From Acanthosepion pharaonis (lineage: Eukaryota; Mollusca; Cephalopoda; Sepiida; Sepiidae), in NCBI GenBank assembly GCA_903632075.3, contig CAHIKZ030000253.1, forward strand, positions 808,001 through 872,000: a stretch of 64,000 nt of DNA, in the 5' to 3' direction. A program made the translations under genes and the position numbers. The notes below the pieces were generated by a model that was not told where the DNA came from, made no database searches, and saw nothing but the letters and a program-made list of their open reading frames with translations. This document shows, piece after piece, positions 10,841-20,734 of the stretch. Each line of letters begins with the position of its first letter. Position 1 is the first letter of the stretch.

Positions 10841-11286
10841 TTTCGACAATGCCTATCCAGACACCCTATCTGACCAGAGCCTCCATTAGAACCCATTTAA
10901 ACACACACAAACAAACCAACCAGTCTCCATTCGAAACATACTTGTAGAAAACACAAACATAATAACCTCGTCCACTTGTAAAAAAAAAAAGATTAAAAAT
11001 AATGGCAGCTAATAAAAAAAAGAAAAAGCCAACTCTTAACAATATTAACTACGGACAAAGCTACAATGTGCTAATCGTGTTAGGAAAATAAAACACTTCT
11101 ATAACACGCTAAAAGTATGCACATAAAACATGCACTAGTTTAAACTGAAAAAATAAAGTCATCCTTGATAATGGCTAAAAGTATAGCCGAAAGCGCTCGG
11201 AACCATAGAATATTTGGATAGTTTCTACACAGTCTGTGTCTCACCCCACCAGAAAAGAGAAAGCTCTTGTGCGAACATAAAAAAAC
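10841..11286 (+). pseudogene. Penelope-like element 3' end, plus copy of the pair
   Basis: The stretch 10877-10983 is the inverted equivalent of 10400-10505: both hold the blocks encoding IRTHLNT and ENTNII, here with frameshifts. Downstream come NNINYGQSYNV (about 11041), then the tail motif CTTGATAATGGCT...TAGCCGAAAGCGCTCGG (11164-11200) and the block AGAAAGCTCTTGTGCGAA (11260-11277), which is also present in the minus copy's tail. The coding part is short, so only the very end of the element survives here. Confidence 0.68.
11162..11201 (+). ncRNA. Variant hammerhead-like motif in a PLE tail
   Basis: Short outer arms TCC/GGA, a TTGATAA in the place of the usual CTGANGA, a GGCT/AGCC stem, then GAAA, a palindromic AGCGCT and a C before the second arm. 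The layout is that of a minimal hammerhead, but two core bases differ from the consensus, so it would not be expected to cleave. A sister copy is at 56,964-57,009. Confidence 0.35.
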
Positions 11287-11287
11287 A

Positions 11288-11289
<2 letters not shown>

Positions 11290-11328
<39 letters not shown>

Positions 11329-11360
11329 AATCATATATATATATGTGTGTGTGTGTGTGT
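11290..11360. repeat. (TA)n and (TG)n microsatellites
   Basis: TA units at 11290-11326, a short TA stretch at 11333-11344, then GT units to 11360. They abut the end of the plus-strand PLE tail. Confidence 0.95.
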
Positions 11361-11439
11361 TTGTAAGTGTGTGTATTTGCTACTAAAATATACATTTACA
11401 CTATTAATTTCTTATTGTTTTGCTTCTTTCTTCTTTCGG

Positions 11440-12270
11440 AGATTTTAGCTTTATATTTAAACAAATATTATATTTGCGTTATGGAGTTTTATTTAACATT
11501 ATTTTCTCATCTAGGCAAAGATTGGTCGTTTTGAGGTGTTGCTGTAAGCTGGTACTGTTTTTCTGATGATCCATGTTATTTTGGTGTGTATTTGTTTGAG
11601 TTTTTGAGTTGTCAAATATGTTTTAAAATGGTAGTGCTGTTTTTTATATTTTCTATGTGTACAACTTCACTGTTTCCAGGTACCTTCTGTCATTTGTAGA
11701 TATCTTTTCTGGGATTTGTTTGGATCTTATAGCTTCGTATATTAAATTATTTTGTAGACAATTACCACTTATTGAGTATTCATACGTTGTACTGTAGGTA
11801 TAGCCGTGTGTAGTAGGCGTTGGTCATATACTGGTGATTTTCCTGTTGTGTTTCAATATTATTAATAGTATCTTTTCGATAGAGCTATTGCTAACATTTC
11901 TGATAATTTATTTTGGCAGCAGACTTGATCTTGGGAAGGGTCTGTTAATGAGGTTGACCAATATTTTCTTTACATTTATTTTACCTTTTTCTGTAAGGTA
12001 GATTGAACCAAATAATGTTTCTAACTCTGTTTTTTTTTTTGTTAAGTGAAAATGTAGCTTCTGCCGCAAACCAGACTTGTAGCATTATTTTATACTCGCT
12101 TTTGGCTTCAGGGAAAACAATTTCATTCGATGTGTTAACAAATGATATGCGGCTGATAGAAATTAGCATTTGTTTTATTACGCTTTGTGCCGCTTGGTTG
12201 GTGGAAGTTTGTGTGTTGGTAGTCGTTTTGTTTTCTGTATGGTTGATATATGTGAACATTGAAGTCAACA
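11440..12270 (-). pseudogene. GIY-YIG retroelement of a second PLE-like type
   Basis: The minus-strand reading starts with a 96-codon frame (12271-11981) that includes KQMLISISRISFVNTSNEI and RVRNIIWFNLPY. After stops, blocks related to the same family appear: SISGNCLQNNLIYEAIRS (about 11,760-11,710), TTILKHI, and LKNSNKYTPKITWIIRK (about 11,600-11,550). I recall this order (RNIIWFNPPY, Cys-rich GNCL..N.IYEA, T.LSKHIW.LK) from animal proteins with a reverse transcriptase followed by a GIY-YIG endonuclease. It differs from the PLE at 10-11 kb. Multiple stops show it is dead. The clade name is not certain. Confidence 0.55.
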
Positions 12271-12433
12271 CTTAGAGGTGACAGGCTGTTTCATGCTAGA
12301 CGCAATCGTCAGGCCACGTGCGTCTAGCATGAAACAGTCTGTCGCCTCTAAGTGTTGACTTCAATTTTTATTTTTATATTTACACGCACTATCTCTGACA
12401 TTGAGCACTTTATCCCATAAATATAGCACCTTA

Positions 12434-12438
<5 letters not shown>
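12256..12438. repeat. Hairpin element: inverted repeat with flanking segment
   Basis: Arms 12256-12304 and 12319-12367 are near-perfect inverted copies around a 14-base centre. To the right, 12375-12438 is the reverse complement of 39692-39755, the flank of the larger hairpin at 39.75 kb. So this is a dispersed element consisting of a hairpin plus one unique flank. A (TA)n tract follows directly. Confidence 0.9.
12277..12315 (-). ncRNA. Hammerhead-like core inside the hairpin
   Basis: Minus strand: GGC, CTGACGA, a TGC/GCA stem, GAA, then ACAG-C-CTGT forming a tiny helix III, C at the expected cleavage site and ACC. Helix I is weak (two pairs) in this copy. The copies at 39.8 kb have GGC/GCC. 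Confidence 0.45.

Positions 12439-12492
<54 letters not shown>
12438..12492. repeat. (TA)n microsatellite
   Basis: About 27 TA units beside the hairpin element. Confidence 0.96.
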
Positions 12493-12497
<5 letters not shown>

Positions 12498-13363
12498 TTC
12501 GTGGTGAGTTGAGGTTACATTAGTCTGATTTTTTGGTTTGCTTTAATGTCGAAATCACATCCTACAAAACACCAAAACATTTTCATAAGAACTCGAGTAA
12601 TGTTCTTAAATAGTCTCATCATATCGGATTTTTCATATGGATGTCATGGATGGTGTCCAGCTTGTCAAGTAATGTCTTAGCTATCAGATACATGCAACTG
12701 TTTTTTCAGATCATTATTAAAAAAACTTCAAACAAGTGAATAATTTGAGGACTTCCAACATCAGCAAAAACTAAAACGTATGGCACATGTATCTTGAACG
12801 GAAATGATGACATAATCAGGATATTAACTTTTCCGACAATCTTAAACAAAACATTAGGAAGGTAACGCTCAACAATGCTATAAAGAGCAAATAACAGCGT
12901 GACTTGTGAAGCCTATTTACATGAGAAAACGTTTTAGCAAAAAGAATTTTTAGATATCATACGACAGTAGCTCAATATTTTCTGTCAGTAAATAATTCCA
13001 GTATGGAAGCATCTAATTTCACAATTATCATGACCATTCTTTTAAAAATATTTATCATTTCTTTTCTGATTTTGACTCTTTTTATATCGTAATCTTTTTA
13101 GAACTATGAGTTTGGCAACTTGGTATAATCCTATGTCATTTTATGTTCATAATTGCAGCTTAGTGTTTATAGAAGACATTTTTCGTTCAAGTCCTAGTTT
13201 TACATTCGATTGCTTTTTTTTCTGGTTCACTTTTTTTCAACCAAAATGTTGCTTTGTCGAAAAGAAGTAATTATCAACGGTGATTTATATGTTTTAATTG
13301 GTCTGTTGTGATTTTCGCTTGTTCTTATCCTAAGGAAAAGTGTTTATCTAATATAGATTAAGT

Positions 13364-13367
<4 letters not shown>
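12493..13367. other. Non-coding, unclassified
   Basis: AT-rich; no similarity to known protein domains seen in six frames. Confidence 0.4.
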
Positions 13368-13417
<50 letters not shown>

Positions 13418-13502
13418 GTTTCTCAAAGTATATGTATGTATAATAGCTTACATTAATTGCACAAATCTGAATTTCATACCAGAAGCAATTTTCAAGTGTA
13501 CG

Positions 13503-13545
<43 letters not shown>
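13368..13545. repeat. Two (TA)n tracts
   Basis: 13368-13414 and 13506-13545, about 90 bp apart. The 161-codon frame across them is a product of the repeat, not a gene. Confidence 0.93.
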
Positions 13546-13546
<1 letters not shown>

Positions 13547-14810
13547 CTATTATATTATATCAATTATAAATATACACATAAAATTAAATATTAAAATAAT
13601 AAGAAAGAACAGTAAGATTTATAATCCGGTGTTCTTCGCAATTATTTTTATTTTAAAAAAACTGTGCTCGATACAAACAGTAGAGAAATATATTAATTTT
13701 TTTTTTCTGTTTAAGAATATGATTCCATGGACATGGAAAATTCCATGTTTCAAAACTGAAACTAAATCTATAAATTTAACTATAAAAATTAAACTTAAAA
13801 TCCATAGTCTCATTCCATTGTCATTCAATATTAGGAAATTTACTTAATTTATAAGCGCAGACAATTTTGATATTATGAGATGTTACTGTTACGGAAACTT
13901 TATTTCAATTTAGGTGTGGTTGGGTTTTAATTTCCCTAGACAGCTTATGAATCCAATATGTTACTTGCAAAGTCAGTTTAATTTTATGTGGGGTGGGGGT
14001 GTGTGCCTGTTAACAAAAGTATTCTTCCGCTTTTCAATGAGTCGTCTGAGTTTTCAATGATAAAAAATTGGCATATTTATTCATCCGCTTAATATATTTT
14101 TTTTTACACAAAGATTTTCTAAAAGGGTTAAATATGTTCTAATATTTAAATTTTATTAATTATATTTTATACTTATAGATTTAACGTATAATTCAACCTT
14201 CTAATAATAGACTATACGGTATTTTTACAAGTAAATATATTAGAATTTAATTACTAATTAAAGATGAAATATAAAAATGTATGTTTCACCTCTATTCTTT
14301 ATTATTTTATTTTTTCAAAATGAATTAATACTTAAGGAAAATATTTGACAGTGTCTACAAAAAAAAGCTATTTCATTTTTGTGATTTGGTAAATTTTTAT
14401 TTTTCAGGAACTTAATAATGCATAAATTTTCATGTAAAACAAAGAGTCATTTAATGACCTACATTATCTAGCTTTTCTTATTAATTTCCATTTTACTTTT
14501 GGTGTTTTATTGGTTTCTTTTTAAGTGCCAGAAATATTTAGATAGGGACGTTTGATTTTGGTAATTATTATTATTAAAGGAGGATTGATGTTGGCTCCAC
14601 CTTCTTTTGAATTCATTCCGTGTGCATCCAATGTAGAATTTAACTATGTCTAGATCTTGAATAGATGAAATATTGCATTAATAAATTATTGGTTCAATAA
14701 GGGATTTATTAAGAGGACAGTTTTGAGGAATTTTACATTTACATAATTTCTCTTTATCTTCATTTCGATATTCTTAAAGAACATATTTTAAAAAGAAAAT
14801 AATTAAAATC

Positions 14811-14905
<95 letters not shown>

Positions 14906-15101
14906 CAGAACTTGATAATTGCTTTGGCATAAAACTCGAAGTTGTGGAGTTAATCTAAGATACTATGTATATTTCTTAATATACATATTAAATAGCTCTG
15001 TTTCTCAATATTGAGCTTTGTATTTTCTTACACTATAGAGTATTTATATATATTTGTATACAATAACTCGCTCGTATACCTACATATATTCACCCATTCG
15101 G

Positions 15102-15153
<52 letters not shown>

Positions 15154-15207
15154 TATATATAATGGTACCTTAAATAAATTATGGTAATGGTTTTTTTTTG
15201 TTTTTAT
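13546..15207. other. AT-rich non-coding with TA tracts
   Basis: Very AT-rich. Contains interrupted (TA)n at 14813-14900 and 15104-15147. No recognised element. Confidence 0.5.
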
Positions 15208-15285
15208 CTTTATATATATATATATATATATATATGTTTAAATAATTAAAAAATATATACATGTTTTTCTTTAATATATACATAT

Positions 15286-15352
<67 letters not shown>
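15208..15352. repeat. (TA)n, (CA)n-(TA)n cluster
   Basis: TA at 15208-15234, CA at 15291-15323, TA at 15324-15352. Confidence 0.93.
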
Positions 15353-15355
<3 letters not shown>

Positions 15356-15955
15356 TTTCTTCATGAAAGGGTTTATCATGGCTTCCAATGTTTTACTTGA
15401 TCTTCAAACAGTTTCTTTCCTCTCTCCCATGTTACTTACGTGTTACTCTGACACGTCATTTTATGCTGATGTTTATACTTTCATATTGAAGACATAAAAT
15501 GTGCACTGAGCTAATTTCTCTTTTCCTTATCTAATTATCTTCCTCAGTCCAATTTTGAAAAAAAAAAGCGTCGATTTCCAATAAAATTGCTTAAGGAATA
15601 GCATTTTTTCCTGAATTCTTCACAATGTAATGCTTCCGATTGTTGATTTGTTCCCAACAAAAGGCAGAGAGAGTCAAATGTCGAAAGTGAATAATAATTA
15701 CGTGGGTATTGACGAGAGAATGGGAAACGAACTGTCGTTATGTTCACGATTATTTTTGTTGGCTCGATTGGAATACGACAAAAGGCACAAGAAGAAGAAA
15801 TAATAAATCAAGTGAGAAAGGAAAAGGTTTCATTTGACGACGAATCAATTTCCTCGGTGGTGGATTGATTAATTAAATTTATTTCCCAATTTTTTACATT
15901 GCACATTTTCACCTGACAAACAACGATATTAAATGTTTGCCTCTGGATTGTGCAG
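15353..15955. other. Non-coding, unclassified; possible intron
   Basis: No recognised element. A CTGAC branch-point-like sequence lies at 15,912-15,916, about 40 bases before the candidate splice acceptor. Confidence 0.3.
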
Positions 15956-16131
15956 TGGTTTCAAAAGGAAATTCAAAGCAACGATTTCGAAAGTAATCAA
16001 ATCAAGCAAAAGCGATTTAGTCAGCCTCATTTTGAAAGGATTATTATTCCAATTAATCATTCCCATAAAGAACCTTTGTCTCATAAAACGGGCAGCAATT
16101 CTGTCGTTTCACATTACACATATGAATCTGG
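15956..16131 (+). CDS. Candidate internal exon of an unidentified host gene
   Basis: A 176-bp open segment sits exactly between a plausible acceptor (GCCTCTGGATTGTGCAG, ending at 15955) and a strong donor (G followed by GTAAGA at 16132-16137). In the frame beginning TGG it encodes 58 residues beginning WFQKEIQSNDFESNQIKQKR and ending SHYTYESG, a mixed polar sequence with little low complexity, unlike the surrounding AT-rich frames. The exon would begin in phase 0 and leave two bases over at its end. I recognise no domain, and no partner exon was found in the window. It could also be chance; the frame is short. Confidence 0.35.
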
Positions 16132-16539
16132 GTAAGATTCGTTAAAATACAGCATTTTTCTATTATAATTGTATAAAAACTCTATTTTCACTTTTGTGAA
16201 TATAGAATCTCGTACAATAAAATTAACAAAATAATTAATGTAAAAGAAACCTGAAATAGTTTCATTTTCACCCTCTATAATTTAGATTTAGTAAAATTCG
16301 TTACTATGCTTATTAACATTGCCTATTAATTTTTATGGGTTTGTTATTAATTGAGATTTACACAAGTATTTCAAGAGTAGGTGGAATCTTGAATGTCGTA
16401 TGATATTAAATCCATCGGTCTTTAGGATAACTTCTAGTTTGATTAATTTAATTTCATCTACGAGAACGTAGAAACAAATGGATTCTTTGGTTAATAAGAT
16501 AAGGTTATTTAAAGTATGTTCAGAGAAAAAGCACGTGGA
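16132..16539. other. Non-coding, unclassified
   Basis: AT-rich, nothing recognised. Confidence 0.4.
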
Positions 16540-16990
16540 AACATGAGAGGAAGCCTGAGAGAAAAGTAGGAAAGAGAGGGATATATTAAGTCGTGGAAGA
16601 TGTTTACTGTTGAAGAATTCGGAAGAAAGGAAAGAAAAAAGAAAGGGTTACAGAAAAAGAGAAGGAAAAGGAAGGAAAAAGAAATGGTTAGAAAAAAGAC
16701 AATGAAACGGAAGAAAGGAAAAAAATTAGAAGGGGTTAGGAAAGAAGAGAATGAAACGGAAGAAAGGAAGAAAAAAGATGTTACAGAAAAAGAGAAGGAA
16801 ACAAAAGGAAGAAAAAAGAAGGGTTAGAAAAGAAGAGAAGGAAAAGAAAGAAATGAAACGGAAGGAAAGTAAAAAAAAAAGTACGGTTAGAAAAGAATAA
16901 AAAAGAATGGTTTATCAAAAAAGAGAATGTAACGAAAAAAAGGAAGCAAAAACGAAAGAATACTATACAAAGATTTAATAAGAAACGAAA
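16540..16990. repeat. Purine-rich (GAAA/GGAAA) strand-asymmetric tract
   Basis: The plus strand is almost all A and G for about 450 bases, with imperfect repeats of GGAAAGAAAAAAG and GAATGAAACGGAAG. The Lys/Glu-rich frame at 16600-16827 and its Phe/Leu-rich antisense frame are by-products of the composition. Such tracts can form triplex DNA. Confidence 0.85.
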
Positions 16991-17059
16991 GAGAAATAAA
17001 TTTAATTGAAATTGTTCATTGATTTTTGCCATTATGCCTTCCTTTTTAAATGGCTGATG

Positions 17060-17570
17060 CTAACCTCCATAAGATTACATTGAATCAATTGCTAGTTCTG
17101 CTGCTTTGAAAATTGGTTTACCGTTTCTCTCCATTTGGTCTGATGCTTCTGCTATGTATTTAGAGACTCTTGATAAAATCCAAAGAAGAATCTACAATAT
17201 TTTGGTCCTGGCCTTACATCTCAGGTTCAATTAATTTTTTTACCGCCGTAATGTAGCTTCCCTTTGCCTTTTCTATAAATATTTTCATGGTAATTGTTCT
17301 TATGAACTCCCCCCCACTGTACTGCGTAGATTTTAGGATTTAAGTGCAGTACTAGATTGGTAGGTAGGTCTCATCATTTTACATTTGAAATTACCAGATA
17401 CAACCATATGTTCAATGCTAACAGCTTCTTCTATCGAACTCATGCAATGTTAATTGATTTCTTCTGTTTCATTGAATCCTATTCGTTTATTGTTCTCTTC
17501 CCTTAATAATGTTTTCATCTCATATTTTCTCAAACTCAGTAACTACATGCGTCTTAGCAGCTTTATTGCC
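17060..17570 (+). pseudogene. LINE (jockey/CR1-like) C-terminal remnant
   Basis: The plus strand encodes, over shifting frames, LDKIQRRIYNILGPGL (about 17173-17220), then RRNVASLCLFYKYFHGNCS (about 17244-17300) and ELPPTVLRR. Near the end NSFFYRTHAMLIDFF is visible. Known LINE proteins carry a block of the type (R)RxVASLCLFYRYFHGxCSxEL followed by NSFFxRTARLWNSLP at the C-terminus, after the reverse transcriptase, and this matches it in order and spacing. Stops and frameshifts are present. No RT motifs are seen upstream, consistent with 5' truncation, which is typical of LINE insertions. Confidence 0.72.
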
Positions 17571-18559
17571 TTGCGTTGGGTGAAATGATTTTTAAAAAAT
17601 CATATTTCATTTGGTAATTATATAAATTGTAGCATTTTTATTTGAATTTGAATGCTTTTTCAAATGTACAGTTATTATTTCGACAAAATTATTGAATCTA
17701 TTCAGAAGACAGAGTATAACAAAGAAGCTTTTATTTCATTTACTTAAATTTATATTAACAAAAAAATCAGAACTCTATACGTCTTCACAGAATGAAGTGG
17801 ATATCGAAACTGACAAAGAGAAATGATTTATAAATATGCATATTTTAATGTCTGTCTGTCGTTGGAGCGATATAAAACGGCATTTTGTGTGGAGGCTCCA
17901 TCTGAGTTGTCACGCCATACATTAATTTCTGACCCTGAATGGGCAGGGTTAGGGTTCAAATATATCTGTCCATGGAAAACCGTGTTTGGTGAGAAAAATT
18001 ATGTGATTGCAACGTATTTTAAAATCTCTCTCATAAACTAACCCCATCTTAAAGTGGTAATCATCGGTTATTCTTCCGGGAGACGGACAGGGCAATGACA
18101 ATGTGTGCTACTTTGCAAAAATCTAAAGAATTAACTCTCTATTGCTGGAGAAAACTCTAGGCAGATGCAATGGTATTGGCATCAGTAAAATTATCGTCAT
18201 TTGATGAAACAAATGATTGAAATGACAATTATCACTGAACCATAATCATTGAAATCCAGAAAATGACAAAGATCTTGTACAAACGTATGTCCCTATAATC
18301 CAACGATGTACAGTGTTCACAATGACGCAAAAGTTTGTTCTTTTGGTGACATGCTCAGACTTAATCAACTGAAAGCACTCAGTCAAAAATCTCCACATAG
18401 TTATTTTGTTTTAACTTAGTTATACGATGTTCCTTGACAAAGTTCCATTCGACCCAAGCAACACTTTCCACTGATGTTCTCAGCAAAGGGCTAGATACAA
18501 AAAACACACAAATAATAGTAAACAAAACACCCAAAATTTATGATGTTTAGCATGTCTTA
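17571..18559. other. Non-coding, unclassified
   Basis: No clear element. The minus strand may hold further decayed sequence of the LINE remnant to its right. Confidence 0.3.
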
Positions 18560-18860
18560 TTTTCGAATGTGCGAATTCCCTTCAATGAGTCATCTCATAG
18601 TTCTATGCGTATAGCAGTATTTTTAAAGACTAAGAAGATTAAACACTGACTGTTCTCTCCAAGATGCGACTTTCAGACGAGTATCATCGATGAATGACAA
18701 GAAGGTATCACTTGTGTAGTTAACAACAAAGTTCGTAAGTCAGCATCTTCATTGATAAGGCGGAGAACGGCCCCTAAAAATATAATATAAACTGGTTCGA
18801 TTAGCACACCTTCTTCAAGTCTTAGAAATTAGCTGCTGGTTCATAGGTGTAGATGATGAC
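18560..18860 (-). pseudogene. Possible LINE reverse transcriptase fragment
   Basis: On the minus strand one frame gives FLSFIDDTRLKVAS (about 18,700-18,660), which resembles the F-A-D-D-T-R catalytic motif of LINE reverse transcriptases with the alanine replaced. Upstream, in another frame, is EEGVLIEPVYIIFLGAVLRL, resembling the strand before that motif. The fragment is badly decayed and the match is short, so this is a weak call. Confidence 0.35.
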
Positions 18861-20074
18861 AAATCGGGCAACAATGTAGATGGCAATCATCTGAGAAGAT
18901 GGAACAACTGCTAACAATCGATCTATAGTAGTCTATTTCTTATCAATCTATCTATCTATCTATCTACAGCAGTTTATTCATTATCTATATAGCTATCTGT
19001 CCGTTCACATCAGCCTGACCTACTCCTCAAATGACACATATTTTGTGGAATCCCTTCTTTGTTTGCTTTTCAACACCTTATCGGAGAAAAATAATTTTTG
19101 TCATTTCTTTTATGGTAACACGTTCTGGTAATTTCAGAGGAAGATGGAGAGAATGAGATGGATGTACATAATAAAAAGATGTGTTAAAATGGAAGGTGTG
19201 AAAGACAACGAGGTGTTAGCCAACGTGTATGTATGCCTGTATTTGTGGAAAAGAGTGCTTAATATAAGAGGTAGAGCGTTTGTAGATGCTGACAGTGTGG
19301 ACAAAGGAATCAACACGGGATGGTAACTAACTATGCCCCGAACTAACTTCAGACTGCGTTACTGATCTTTTCGTTGGCTTTATATATAGGCTTCTGAAGG
19401 AATAAGAGAAGAAAACTGAAACTTATCCTGAATTGTTTTTTTAGGTTTAATGATTTAGGCTGTTTATAATCATAACTTTAGGTTTATTTATTTGGCTTAA
19501 ATTAATAATTGTTTTTCATTATATATTTAATTTGTTTTTTTTAAATAATTCTTTCGGTTCTAAATTTTAAATAAAGTTTATTAGATTTAAGTTATGGGAT
19601 TTTATGTGGACGTTTGAATGAAGGTGTTCTTGTAGGTAGCGTATGAGGAATTTATCTTTGTGTCTGCGCCTGTAAATGAGACCTGATACTTTGTTTAAGA
19701 CTTTGTTTTGATCTGGAAAAGTGATTATCGCAATTTCCTCAACTATGCAAAGGTTACATCATTTTCTTCCGTGTTACATTCATGTTACTTGGGTGTGTTT
19801 TGATTTGCGTATACATATATTTTGCTATGATCGCGTTTCGATATTTCGTGTTGTTAAATGATGTTTAGCGCACCGTTTGAGTTACAGTCTTCGAGATTGT
19901 TTATTGATAAACAGAAAAAACATGAGATAGAAATATAAAGTCAGGTTCGCAAAAGATGCAGATAGTTTATAATGCAAAATTATAGATGCATACAAAGTCT
20001 TGGTATGGTGAGTGAAAAAAAACAAATGTGCATTTATAGACACAGAACAATACAGACACATACACACACACTCA

Positions 20075-20079
<5 letters not shown>
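18861..20079. other. Non-coding, unclassified
   Basis: Contains a short (TCTA)n at about 18,945-18,966. No recognised element. Confidence 0.4.
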
Positions 20080-20127
<48 letters not shown>

Positions 20128-20224
20128 TTTTGCTTTTATAGATGAATAAAGAGTTAATCATAAAAGAGACAGAAAGGAAGAAAGATAAAACTAAGTAGCA
20201 TAAGATAGATAGATAGATAGATAG
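20080..20224. repeat. (TA)n-(GA)n and (GATA)n
   Basis: TA 20080-20106, GA 20107-20128, and a short GATA run at 20204-20224. Confidence 0.9.
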
Positions 20225-20611
20225 AACTAGTTTCTTTATTATTTCAAATAATAGAAAAAGTATGAGAATAGAAGAGAGAGTAATTTAAATTTAATTTATT
20301 GACTATAATAAAATTTGGCGAATCATATTTGTGGTTGGAAGGGACTGACAATAACTGAATTCTTCATTCACAGAATATAATTTTACCTAGAACCTGATTA
20401 GGAAACAAAATCGATTCGATTTCTTCAATAACGAGCAGGTCAAGTCTAGCAAAACGGGAACTTTATAAAAATGATTGCAAGCAGGTTTCTTTGCGTTCAT
20501 AAACCATGCAGTATTACCTCAATATATTTTATATACAAATTTTACATTATTCTATCTATCTTAGTCTTTTCTTGTCAATCTATCTATCTCTGTTCATATT
20601 TATCTGTCTAT

Positions 20612-20613
<2 letters not shown>

Positions 20614-20660
<47 letters not shown>
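20614..20660. repeat. (TA)n microsatellite
   Basis: About 23 TA units, ending about 30 bp from the hammerhead-like motif at 20,693. Confidence 0.95.
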
Positions 20661-20662
<2 letters not shown>

Positions 20663-20692
20663 TATATGAATGATAACAGGAAAAAATCTTAG

Positions 20693-20734
20693 TTTTGCCG
20701 ACGCGTTTCGTCTTCCGAATTTATCGAGGCAAAA
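20693..20734 (-). ncRNA. Decayed hammerhead-like motif
   Basis: Minus strand: arms TTTTGCC and GGCAAAA are perfectly complementary (7 bp). Between them lie TCGATAA (where CTGANGA is expected), a degraded stem, GAA, a palindromic ACGCGT and C. The outer helix, the GAAACGCGTC block and the spacing fit a minimal PLE hammerhead, but the core has three substitutions. Confidence 0.42.

Noticed and set aside
11981..12275. 90-codon plus-strand frame rich in hydrophobic residues as a membrane protein
   Set aside because: It is the antisense of the GIY-YIG retroelement remnant on the minus strand.
13362..13847. 161-codon frame on the plus strand
   Set aside because: Starts inside a (TA)n tract (Ile-Tyr repeats) and continues in AT-rich sequence with no domain.
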